Shown in pieces: positions 31,068-39,533 of a DNA stretch of 64,000 nucleotides. Below the pieces are notes generated by a model. The model was not told the origin of the DNA. It saw nothing but the letters and a program-made list of their open reading frames with translations, and ran no database searches. The stretch spans positions 1,535,159 through 1,599,158 of the forward strand of contig OX419338.1 in assembly GCA_948470475.1 (NCBI GenBank), read 5' to 3'. Each line of letters starts with the position of its first letter. Positions within the stretch are counted from its first letter, which is position 1. Position numbers and translations under genes: made by a program. Origin of the DNA: Galaxea fascicularis (lineage: Eukaryota > Cnidaria > Anthozoa > Scleractinia > Euphylliidae).

Positions 31068-32336
31068 AGTGGAGGGTGTTAGCCAACACCGACTCGAGAA
31101 TCACGGATGGCTGCTCTCCACAGGTCGCTGTTGATCATAAGGGCGCGAATCTCGCCAGTGTTACTGAGTCCAGTATCTCTTCTAAGGGTGTCTATGTAAG
31201 TGGTTGCTGGTCTTCCCCTGCTGCGAGTACCGTGTTTCGTGATTAAATTCCACATTTATCATGCCATGGACTGATAGGTATTCCATAGTTAAAGAGAGTT
31301 ATCAAATCTAAACAGCGCTTGACCTGTAGAGTGATTAACTGAGGGAGACTGAAGGCCTTTGATCAAACGTATGTCAGTTTTAAATCCCTGACAAAGGCGT
31401 AATTGGTGATTAAATCACATGAAGATATTAAAAATTCCTGATGTAAAATCATCATCAGGACTTGGGTTCTTGTAGTCTTTCTGGGTTTTCACGTCACGCA
31501 AGTAGAAAATAAAATCGCTTATTATTCAATAAATAAAGACAAGAAATTTAGGTATTGTATAAAAGTATCCCGTACTTGAGTTATTCGGCAAAATGTATTA
31601 CTCCAAATTACAGAGAACAGTATGGTGACGACGTTTTGGTACCCATCCGGATGGGCACCAACACGACGGGCGGATACCAATGGAAACATCTGGAATTTAC
31701 TTTGGCTATGTTAGAACCTTTCGTCTCCCTGTCTAGCCTGCAAACATTCGCAAACAGACATTGGTTGTTCAGACCTCAAAAACACAGGGTGAATCGACTT
31801 TTTCATGTTTATGATGTGTTTCTCAGCAGTCATCTTTATGTCACGCACTCTGAAAACTGCTCTATTTTCAAAACAAAGCGCGCTACCGAGGTGAAAAGAT
31901 GCAAGACGGTATACTTTTAAACATGTTTTTAACCTGATATAAATAAAAACTGAAAATTCCGTTTACTTTTTAATTTTATTTTTATGACGTCACGTGAAAA
32001 CTAAGAATATGTCTAATGTAGTAAAGTTATTTTTACTAGTAATTTCATGATTTCAGTTACGACGAAAACGCTGCTCTACTTCGAAGACAGACACACACGC
32101 TTCATAAGCTTCACGTTCCGCCCGCAATTCGCGCAAAACTTAACAGAGCCCTGGAACAGATCATTAGAAACAAAGCACTTGAGGGAAACTCGGCAGTCGA
32201 GCCTCAGCAGGAAAAGTTCGTAACCAAGGAACAACAGACTGGAGAGAAGAAAAGTCGCAATACTTCCACTTCCCAGACACTGCTTTCACATGGGGCCAAG
32301 AAAAAGGCGGATAAAGAAAATCGCCGAGGGTCTTGA
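27171..32336 (+). CDS. Gene B: Cys/Pro-rich secreted-type protein with ShKT
   Basis: Exons 27171-27494, 28013-28054, 28488-28499, 28670-29047, 30881-31010 and 32057-32336 link in phase (1-1 up to ShKT, then phase 2) and give about 388 residues without the unproven first exon. Order: His/Lys-rich basic region (108 residues) ending in a Cys cluster; two tiny Cys linkers; a 126-residue Pro/Cys-rich region; ShKT; a 93-residue basic tail. There is no vWA domain. The many Cys-Pro pairs suggest a disulfide-linked extracellular material, perhaps matrix or cuticle-like; that is inference. An AATAAA follows the stop by 13 bases. The introns hold a LINE (29340-30600) and a second LINE end (31018-31240). 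Confidence 0.72.
28013..28054 (+). CDS. Gene B exon: 14-residue Cys linker
   Basis: 42 bases, phase 1-1, acceptor TTTTCTGTTCATTGCAG, donor G|GTGTGT. Reads NVDPMSICNPGCPG. Confidence 0.65.
28488..28499 (+). CDS. Gene B 12-nt micro-exon
   Basis: TATGTCCAACAC lies between a strong pyrimidine tract acceptor (TTCCTTTTTATTTCAG) and a perfect donor GTAAGT. Phase 1-1; it adds Cys-Pro-Thr to the chain, in keeping with the flanking Cys/Pro composition. Confidence 0.55.
28670..29047 (+). CDS. Gene B exon: Pro/Cys-rich region
   Basis: 378 bases, phase 1-1, acceptor CTTTTTTTCTTGTGTTCAG, donor G|GTGAGT. It starts CICCSCCSS, followed by a run of ten Pro, then spaced Cys in PC, CP and CRPC contexts (about 20 Cys in 126 residues). 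A polyproline II, disulfide-rich structural segment is likely. Confidence 0.75.
29340..30600 (+). mobile_element. Decayed non-LTR retrotransposon (endonuclease and start of RT)
   Basis: Across several frames the plus strand reads LILTGDINVDLLRPN and LIDHIVSNNPKRV (end of an APE-type endonuclease), a linker, then LADFSKAFDTIRYK (reverse transcriptase). Frameshifts and stops break the frame and the element ends within RT. It lies in the intron before the gene B ShKT exon. CR1/Jockey-like is the best guess for the clade. Confidence 0.75.
30881..31010 (+). CDS. Gene B exon: ShKT domain
   Basis: Acceptor GGCTTTTTCTCTATCAATAG, donor GA|GTAAGT, exactly 130 bases, phase 1 to 2 as in genes A, C and D. 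Cys order: CRDSIIEC, MGMC, KICPFSCGIC. It lies right beside an inserted LINE tail. Confidence 0.82.
31018..31068 (+). repeat. (ACT)n microsatellite, tail of a minus-strand LINE
   Basis: The array starts about 8 bases after the gene B donor and stops just beyond the LINE stop codon, as expected for a 3' simple-repeat tail. Confidence 0.8.
31079..31240 (-). mobile_element. 3' end of a LINE, probably RTE-type
   Basis: The minus-strand frame reads SRGRPATTYIDTLRRDTG, later LWRAAIRDSR, and then a stop: the typical C-terminus of an endonuclease-reverse transcriptase (GRP..T..D..R.D....L....W). A very short 3' UTR and a trinucleotide tail follow. Only the end of the element is present. Confidence 0.7.
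32057..32336 (+). CDS. Gene B terminal exon: basic tail
   Basis: Acceptor ATTTCATGATTTCAG, phase 2 entry. 93 residues, Lys/Arg/Gln-rich with a probable amphipathic helix (IRAKLNRALEQIIRNK), ending KKKADKENRRGS and TGA. Phase 1 is also open for 55 codons, but the phase-2 donor of the ShKT exon decides the frame. Confidence 0.7.
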
Positions 32337-32348
32337 GACATGCTTTGA

Positions 32349-32354
32349 AATAAA
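32349..32354 (+). other. Candidate poly(A) signal of gene B
   Basis: AATAAA 13 bases after the stop codon. Confidence 0.5.
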
Positions 32355-32573
32355 TTGACATTTGCCAAACAACATGACTTGAAAGTGCGGATATTAGCGG
32401 ACAAAAATCTCGAAGAAGCCTTACATTAAGCTCCAGAAATCCCAGGCTATTAATTACATTTCTTGAAAAAATAGTTAGGCAATGTACGAAACAGCGACAT
32501 ACTGATTTCAGGGGCAATGCATGGTTGCAATCCGGAGTTCTTCATGGACCACGAGTACGCGCACCACATACAC

Positions 32574-32749
32574 CTTATTCCAAAATAGCTCCCATTCTAA
32601 AATTCGTTTGTTTTTATTCAAATTAGCCCTTGTTATCTCGTTGAGGAAAGCAAATTAAATCAAAAGAATATTTTACCTCGAACGAGGCAACAAGGGCTAA
32701 TTTGAATAAAAATAAAAGAATATTAGAATGGGGGCCTTTTTGGAATAAG
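32574..32749. repeat. Foldback (MITE-like), about 175 bp
   Basis: Arms start CTTATTCCAAAATAG and end with a near complement. Inner arms share ATTCAAATTAGCCCTTGTT, inverted. Confidence 0.7.
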
Positions 32750-34236
32750 ATTTATAGACATAAAAAGGTGTTTTCTGTCATATTTAAATTAGTAATTTTA
32801 TGCCCATTAAAGTGCTTCTCCGTTAAATGAATACTTTTAAAATTCAATTGTAATCAACTGCCAATACATTACAACCAGAGGACTGAAGAAAACGTCCATT
32901 AATCGGTTTTCTGTATTCTTTACGCGGTCCGGCGCTATCGTGTCAACCGAGAAGTGGTGTACTTCTTAAGAACAACGAGAAGATATTTTCGATTTTAATT
33001 TCCTCAGGGACAAAACCGCCTCAAGCAATTCCCCACTCCCGGGCCCGAAGGGCTGTACTTGTCCCGGGGGTTGCACGGGAGGATGGTAACAGGTAAATCT
33101 GAACTACGCATTAAATGAATAGAAGTAATAGAAATTAATAGGGTTTGAAACAAGTTTAGTTTTATAAGAGTCACATCAACAGTATTAAATATGGTATTTA
33201 TAAAACTACTGTTGCCGTTATGGAGCAATACATTGCAATTATAAGTTTCCTCATAACGCAAGCCCAGAAAACAATCATGATCTCTTTAATTTTCGAGAAC
33301 ATTGAAACTAAGCTCATTTTAAATACAGGTTACGAGATGCTTAATTGTGGGAAAGTCTGGGAAGCAATTTGGCGCTTTGGGGACTGTTCATGTTTTGTGA
33401 CATGGGGTAGACTGCTGTTTAAGGGGAACAATGCAAAAAAAAAGGTTCAAAGAGGGCGGAGGGGGGGGGGGGGGGCGGGGGTGCAGAGCAGCCAAAAAAC
33501 GGTAAAAGGTGTAAAGGGGGTAACCAAGAACTTTGCCCTCACGTTTGGTATTGACGGCATCTACAATAATGCAAACATTCTGCCAGAATGTAAAAACTAG
33601 CGTTTTTTACCGGACCCCCTAGTTTATTATTACTAAACAGCAACTCTACCTCACCAACTGTTTCGTTGGCCTCTGCTAGTTTATTTGGAAAGGCCTGATA
33701 ACCATGTCCAGTAACTGTTTAAATTCAGCATTGCTGTCTGTGTATGTACTTCAGAATGCAGAAAATTCCATGTAAAGATATCCCTGGAGCCACTACCAGA
33801 AAATCACCATAACTTAGCAAGTTAATGATGCTTGTGAATAAAGACATTTACCCTTGGATTGACTTGACTTTAGTTTCTCTTTCTTTTGTGAGCGGAGGTC
33901 ATCCCAAGTATTTAGGGCTAGGAGGGCGGGAAGGATGGGGGAGGGAGGGAGGGGAAGAAGGTAAAAAATCTAATGATTGATGACACCCGAAGAATAGACC
34001 ATTAAATTTACATACAATTTCCAAGATTCGAAACATTCAAGAGAATGGTGTAATCTGTTACTGGTACTAGTAGTTTAGTAGTTCAGAGGTTTGTAGTCTC
34101 GGGATACCAAGTGCTAATCACCTCCGAGCAATTCGCAACGAAATGGTAATAGTTGACAGGAACAAATGAGCTCGAAATCATCATTTTTTAGTTCTATCAT
34201 CTCACTGTGTTAGTATATGCTAAATCGGAGAAGTAC

Positions 34237-34299
34237 ATATTCACCACTGGCATTGACACTGAGGTTACTCACTTCAGTGTCAATGCCAGTGGTGAATAT
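34237..34299. repeat. Perfect 26-bp hairpin
   Basis: 34237-34262 and 34274-34299 are exact inverted copies (including CACTGGCATTGACACTGA) with an 11-base loop. Confidence 0.85.
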
Positions 34300-34521
34300 T
34301 TATCTCTCAGTTTCGCCACTAGCCATCTCCACTTCGGTGAATAATTGTTAAAGATCACTCTTAATATTAATACGTTGTTTTGATAACTTATCGATGACGT
34401 GAGTGGACGTAAAAGCGCAAATACATATTCTCAGAGAGGACTGGTTGAGTGCAATTCAAGTCACGGATGAGTGCCAACTCCCCTGAGCAACAGGTGACAC
34501 ATTTTGTCCTTATTGTTATGG

Positions 34522-34666
34522 CCCCGGTTGTTCAAACGTTGGATAGCGCTATCCACCGGGTAAATCCCTATCCAGCGGATAAGTATTGGGAAAGCTAATT
34601 GTACTATACACTGGTTTGATATTTATCCGGTGGATAGCGCTATCCACCCTTTGATAAACCCGGGCC
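34522..34666. repeat. Foldback (MITE-like), about 145 bp
   Basis: Terminal CCCGGTTGTTCAAACG and CTTTGATAAACCCGGG are inverted; GGATAGCGCTATCC, itself a palindrome, is present in both arms. Confidence 0.75.
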
Positions 34667-35145
34667 TGTTCTACACTAACCTGATAACCCCTTTAAGTCT
34701 TTAATAATGGACTACGCCACTCTCAATTAATTTCAAACCCTCTTTTCTCAGTTACGGGTGGGGAGGGTGGGGTGAAAAGTGAATGGTCACTTTTGTCTTT
34801 CTTTTGTGTGAAGGACATACAGCGTAAAACGGTTTGTAGTATTATTTTAGACATCTTGTTTATTCCTTAATAATGACCAGAGAATAACATTTGTTTGGTG
34901 AATTGAAAAATAGATAAGACAATGGGACAACATTCTTACATTAAGTAATTTAAGGTGAACTAAAACAAATGTTAGCTTGTCTCCCTCCCCTCCCCCCTCT
35001 CTTTCACCACCAGATCGACATTATCACCTACAAGCGTATCAAGTGTAATATATCTTAGGACATGAAGTCACCACCTTGACGCAAAAACCGGTTATTCTTT
35101 CCACCGGCTGTGGCGTTCGAAACAATTTCGGTAGAGAGGCGCTTT

Positions 35146-35233
35146 ATGATGAGATTTTGCTGTAATATCGTCGTTGCTTTATCACTGATCTTAATATTAT
35201 CCGTGGAATTAGCTTACACAAGGCATCTCAGTG
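35146..35233 (+). CDS. Gene C exon 1: signal peptide
   Basis: ATG at 35146 (a second ATG follows directly) with hydrophobic core NIVVALSLILILSV, likely cleavage near LAYT, and donor G|GTAAGA, phase 1. 88 coding bases. Confidence 0.82.
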
Positions 35234-38200
35234 GTAAGAAAACTTTAATCAACCGTGTTATCGATTGAATAATTGTTGTCATAAACAAAACAACAAAACT
35301 ACCTAAGTGATTAACGAAACACAAAGACATCCACAATCTACTCTTTGTTGTGCATTGTGAGGAGACCATTGCCGATTTTAACAGGTGAACTCTCTGTGAA
35401 TTGGGCCCAACAGTGGGGGTCTTGATTGGTAATAGGGACTTTAAGATAAGGTAAATACAGAGAAAAGACTACGGTTGGACGCGTGCTTCCCGTTTCTAGT
35501 GCACTGGGTCGAGTGCAGAGGTGACGGCTCGAAAAAACGAAATTAAGTTTATAGACTACAGACCGGACTGCACACTACGATAAAAACGACAGAGTTTGAC
35601 GTGCTTAGTTTCTATTAGAAATGCCTTTCCAAAACGTCCGAGATTCACTTGTCTAGAATTGAAGAAATTCCTCGTATATCCTTAATGGGAGTGCGAAGAC
35701 TTCAATAATAATAATAATAATAATAATAATGATCGTTTATTCAACCTTTTTGCAGCATAAACTGAATTACAAGGCGGATCATTAATTAGTTACATACAAA
35801 TACATTAATTACATACAAATACCTTGGAATTATGACAGGTAAATATAACTAATATATATAATAATTATATTCCTTGAGTTCAGACGAGTGTTTAAGGGAA
35901 TTCAGAGTTAGAAAAATACAAGGCTCAGTTGCTGGGAAAACGTTTTTCATTCAGCATAAGTTGGTATTCAGGATTGCAATTTCATAAAAACAACCTAAAA
36001 TTATAAACCTAAGCTTACTTGCTTCTCTGAGTCCATAAACTCACTAGAATTGACTAAGACACGCAGTAATTTGTCTCTAGCAACGGTTGTTTTAAAACAG
36101 AAAGAAATATTAAGCTAGCTACCTTGTTTCACGCGTTTTCAACTTCCATTTCGTCTTTCGTAGTCAACGCTACGCAAAACCCTTCGACTGCTCACCGTCG
36201 TGAGTGCGCGACGATGCGAAGTCTGTAGTCCGTATACGCCGCCATTTTCCCTTTCTTAAACAGTTGCTGCCATTATTAACGGTCGATGTCAGCATTGGTA
36301 ACCAAGTAGTAGTAGCAGATGTAATTTTATAAGCTCTGGATTGAGACATAATAAGGGAATTTGTAACTTTTAAATCGTCTTAGAAAGGGCGACGTTTAGG
36401 CCCCAAGTCAAACCCTGTTATAGATGTATCAGTTATGAAAGTCAGTTAACTATGATAGTATATACTTACAATTTTTGGGATCTGTGCCCGATCAGCAGGG
36501 TAGGAAGGGCCCGGGTTCAATTCTGGATTGGAACTTTCAATTTTTTAATAAGGAAGACTTTCTCTACCAGTTGAAAAATTTTCTGTCTTAAAAATGGCAA
36601 CAACCGTTTACGAAACGGACAATTGCGTAGACGCCCTATCTTAAAGTCCCTATAACGACGAAAGAGTAGAAACGATTTACAATGGCTTAACCAAGGAGAG
36701 GCTGTATAACCGAGGTTCACGCTGTATTTCGTTTTCCTTTCTTTCTTAATGTATCATTTACTTCACTTTTGTCTTGCTTGCTATTTCAGTTGAATTGTTC
36801 ACCTTATAGGTAACATGTGTCTTTTTGAAGGACTACAAAAAAGACTGACATTTCTCAAGGTCTCACGATAATGGAAGTACTAGATTGGCATGCTCGAATC
36901 GTAATGTGGTAACTAGTGTAAGTCTGCTATAACTACACCTCATTTCACAGTTCAGACAAACGGATGGTTTGACTTAAATGCAGACATTGTTACAAAAAAC
37001 CGTTGTTAATGAAAGTTTCAACGCTTAAGCAGTTCAAAAGGATGAACGCAGCGGTCAACCTTTACGTTGCTACACGCAAAGTACACTCAATAAAGGCGTA
37101 ATGCCAGAATACGATAAAATAAATACCTCTTACTGATCGAGTTCGAGGTCCGTACTGTAAGTTACGGACCGAGTTTTTCACAGCTTTACACAACCTAGCG
37201 ACAACTTTTGTGAACGCAGAAGAAACGATTATTTGACGTTCAAAAGGTACGGAACGTTCCGCTGAAACTAGTAATTATCCTGTCAATGTGTATGATTTAT
37301 TTAGTTGGGCCTGACTTAACTGTTTTACTTATCTCCCGTACGGTTCCACCGTGAAGTGGCCAAATTGAGTGTGATACAAGTACAACAAGGCCTTTATTTT
37401 ATAGGTTTTTTTCCTCCTTAATGCAGTTCACGAGGAGTCTAAGGATGGGAAACGACATGGCACTGAAAAGGCCTCGCGTGGAAACCTCCTATGGAATCTT
37501 ATCTTCACAGGAAAGAATTCACAACCACAAAGTGCAAACTCAAGATCAGCACATTTGCACACCAAACATTCACAGAAACATCAGCAGATCCATACAGTGC
37601 AGGGACAGCTTTATGAAAGAAACAGAAACGATCAATTTGAAGTACGGAATGTTCCTCTAAAACTTGGTAAGCTCGATGTTTAAAATTTTTTGCGATTATT
37701 AAAGTTTCAAGATACAACTTGTATTACTCTCATATCTCTTTTATTAGGTCATTTCTCTGTTGTTTTAATTTGCAGGTCTTTGCAGTGATCAGAGTCCAAT
37801 GTGCGTTTCGTATGCGTTAAATGGATTCTGTGACTCGCCAGGACCCCTCCAAAACCTTGACAACATTCATAAATTATGCGGATTTTCATGTGGATATTGC
37901 AAAGAGTAAGGTCCCTTTGTCTTCTCTGCCAGAAATAGCAAGCAATGATGCCAGTTCTTCTCTGAGGAAAGAATTCACTCCATTATTAATGGAAAATGAT
38001 CGGTTGCCATTCAGTATAATTAGCGAGATATGTACGCCACAGAGCGCTTACACTTAATATTTAAGCCTGAAATCTTCCTTGCTGAGCACAGGTGCTCTAC
38101 TAGTTGGAAAGACTGTAATTCAAATCAAATCAAACATATAATGCATGGTAATTGAATTGAGTGGAGTGCAATTTGGTCTGAAATCATACGCGTGATTTCA

Positions 38201-38764
38201 AAATCGACCAAGCGGGCAGTACGAGTTTGAAATGAAATCATAAATACGATTTTATACCAAAATTTCTCGACACGAAGTTCAATTACCACTTTTAGATCCA
38301 TTTTTCCGCTTAAATAAGGGTGTGATTAAGAGCAAAATGGTGCAATTTGGGAATAAATTGCACTTTTGGGAGCCAATCAGATGTTATGAATGACGAGTGA
38401 TTTCAAAATGGGTGTAGTGGGGAAAACCACTCGGAGCAGAGAACAGAACCAACAAACTCAGCCAACTTATGACGCCGAGTCCGGGAATCGAACCCGGGAC
38501 ACTGCGCCTACCCTGCTCCCATGCAGATAAAGAACTCGGATTTTCTTTCCTTGGTACGTCTGTCATCTTTCATTTATCCATTAGGCTTAGATACACCAAC
38601 TGAAAGCAGTTTTCATATTGCGAGTATACAGCTTATCGACATTCAGATCCCATCAGTTTGCCATTTAGACGATTGTCTAATGTTCATTTTCCTTTATAAG
38701 GAGTATTCCATACGGAGAGATCGACTTTGTTGGAGATGGATGGAATGAAGATCGAATGAACTGA
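35146..38764 (+). CDS. Gene C: small secreted ShKT protein
   Basis: Exons 35146-35233, 37427-37666, 37776-37905 and 38701-38764 give about 173 residues: signal peptide (1-29), a His/Gln/Ser-rich region (30-109), ShKT (110-152) and a short acidic tail. The phases are 1, 1, 2 and the total divides by three. It has the same start and end modules as genes A and D with the vWA array absent, so it may be a minimal member of the family. If the last intron is retained, translation ends at TAA 37907 directly after the ShKT domain. A good AATAAA lies at 39101. Small secreted ShKT proteins can be enzyme modulators, matrix parts or venom components in cnidarians; the sequence alone does not decide. The introns hold an AAT microsatellite and a lone half of a foldback repeat (37138-37175). 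Confidence 0.75.
35704..35730 (+). repeat. (AAT)n microsatellite
   Basis: Nine AAT/ATA units in intron 1 of gene C. Confidence 0.85.
37427..37666 (+). CDS. Gene C exon 2: His/Gln-rich region
   Basis: Acceptor TTTTTTTCCTCCTTAATGCAG, donor G|GTAAGC. The phase-1 frame reads HEESKDGKRHGTEK, then a stretch with HLHTKHSQKHQQIH. A second frame is open over the same span but does not match the signal-peptide phase. Confidence 0.72.
37776..37905 (+). CDS. Gene C exon 3: ShKT domain
   Basis: Acceptor TTGTTTTAATTTGCAG, 130 bases, donor GA|GTAAGG. Cys order: CSDQSPMC, NGFC, KLCGFSCGYC. Unspliced, it ends Lys-Glu-stop at 37909. Confidence 0.85.
38395..38525 (-). mobile_element. tRNA-related SINE fragment
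   Basis: The minus strand holds AGCAGGGTAGGCGCAGTG and the B box CCCGGGTTCGATTCCCGG followed by non-tRNA sequence; a relative with GGGCCCGGGTTCAATTCT is at about 36496 on the plus strand. Confidence 0.45.
38701..38764 (+). CDS. Gene C terminal exon: acidic tail
   Basis: Acceptor CATTTTCCTTTATAAG, phase 2, reads SIPYGEIDFVGDGWNEDRMN then TGA. A competing acceptor at 38584 would add only five residues. The choice is tentative. Confidence 0.5.
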
Positions 38765-39100
38765 CTGCAACCTGCCCGGATGAAGGTCGTGGATAAATGA
38801 GGAACAACATCTCAAGGACATGAAGGCGCCTATTTCAGCTGCAAATTTGTTTTTTAGTTATTCCTGTCTCCGGTTCAAAGATAACAAAATGATCCTCACT
38901 GATTTGATTGCAGAAGAACAAGCGCCACTCTCGTGAACCCAGACATCGCTCATTTCAGAGTAATGCCGAGAGCCATTTCTTGCCCTTCCCCGCATACATT
39001 CTTAGACTGGTCCAATTAGATTACTTCCTATATGTGACGAGCCTTAATTTTTGACTGTACCATAATGTTGGCAGATTTAGTTGAAGCAAAACTCAAATGA

Positions 39101-39106
39101 AATAAA
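39101..39106 (+). other. Candidate poly(A) signal of gene C
   Basis: AATAAA, repeated with overlap just after, about 340 bases past the stop and 310 bases before the gene D start. Confidence 0.5.
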
Positions 39107-39415
39107 ATAAATAATTGGTCAGCGTCTGTTAATGTTGTTTTTCTTGCAAATTTTTAAAAAGCGCCAAAAAATTATAAACTCGTTTTTCTTGCTGGTAGTT
39201 TATAATTTATGGATCATTAAAATTCAGACCACCGGTTTTTGCAAACAAGAGTTTGATGGTCGTGTATTCATATCTCTCGAAACGGGTCAAGAGGTTTGTA
39301 TTGTTTACCTAAAGCAAATGAATTTTTTCATTCAGGAAAATTCATGGAGGAAACTCATTGAACGGCACAGGAAAAAATGGCTCGAAATTTTCGTTTTTCC
39401 AAACGATAGGCGAAT

Positions 39416-39533
39416 ATGGCGGCAGATATGTGGACGGTAAACTATACAGTCTGTAAACTTTGGGTTAATACACTGTTAATGGTATTAGCCTTATCTGTGG
39501 AAGTAAGGGGCACTAATGAATCCATCGAAAGAG
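39416..39533 (+). CDS. Gene D exon 1: signal peptide
   Basis: ATG 39416; hydrophobic core LWVNTLLMVLALSV, then VRGTNESIERG, donor G|GTATAT, phase 1. Confidence 0.75.

Larger units (their letters stand above)
32337..35145. other. Spacer between genes B and C
   Basis: No exon recognised. It holds three hairpin elements listed separately, a G-run near 33461-33478 and purine-rich runs near 33930. A long frame at 33220-33600 is interrupted by that G-run and has no splice or protein support. Confidence 0.45.

Noticed and set aside
31018..31068. CRISPR-like short repeat array
   Set aside because: It is a simple trinucleotide run without spacers.
31555..31920. 121-codon plus-strand frame
   Set aside because: No Met start, no domain and no fitting acceptor or donor between the gene B ShKT and tail exons.
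33220..33600. 126-codon plus-strand frame
   Set aside because: No initiating Met, a G-run in the middle, no splice context and no recognisable domain; treated as chance.
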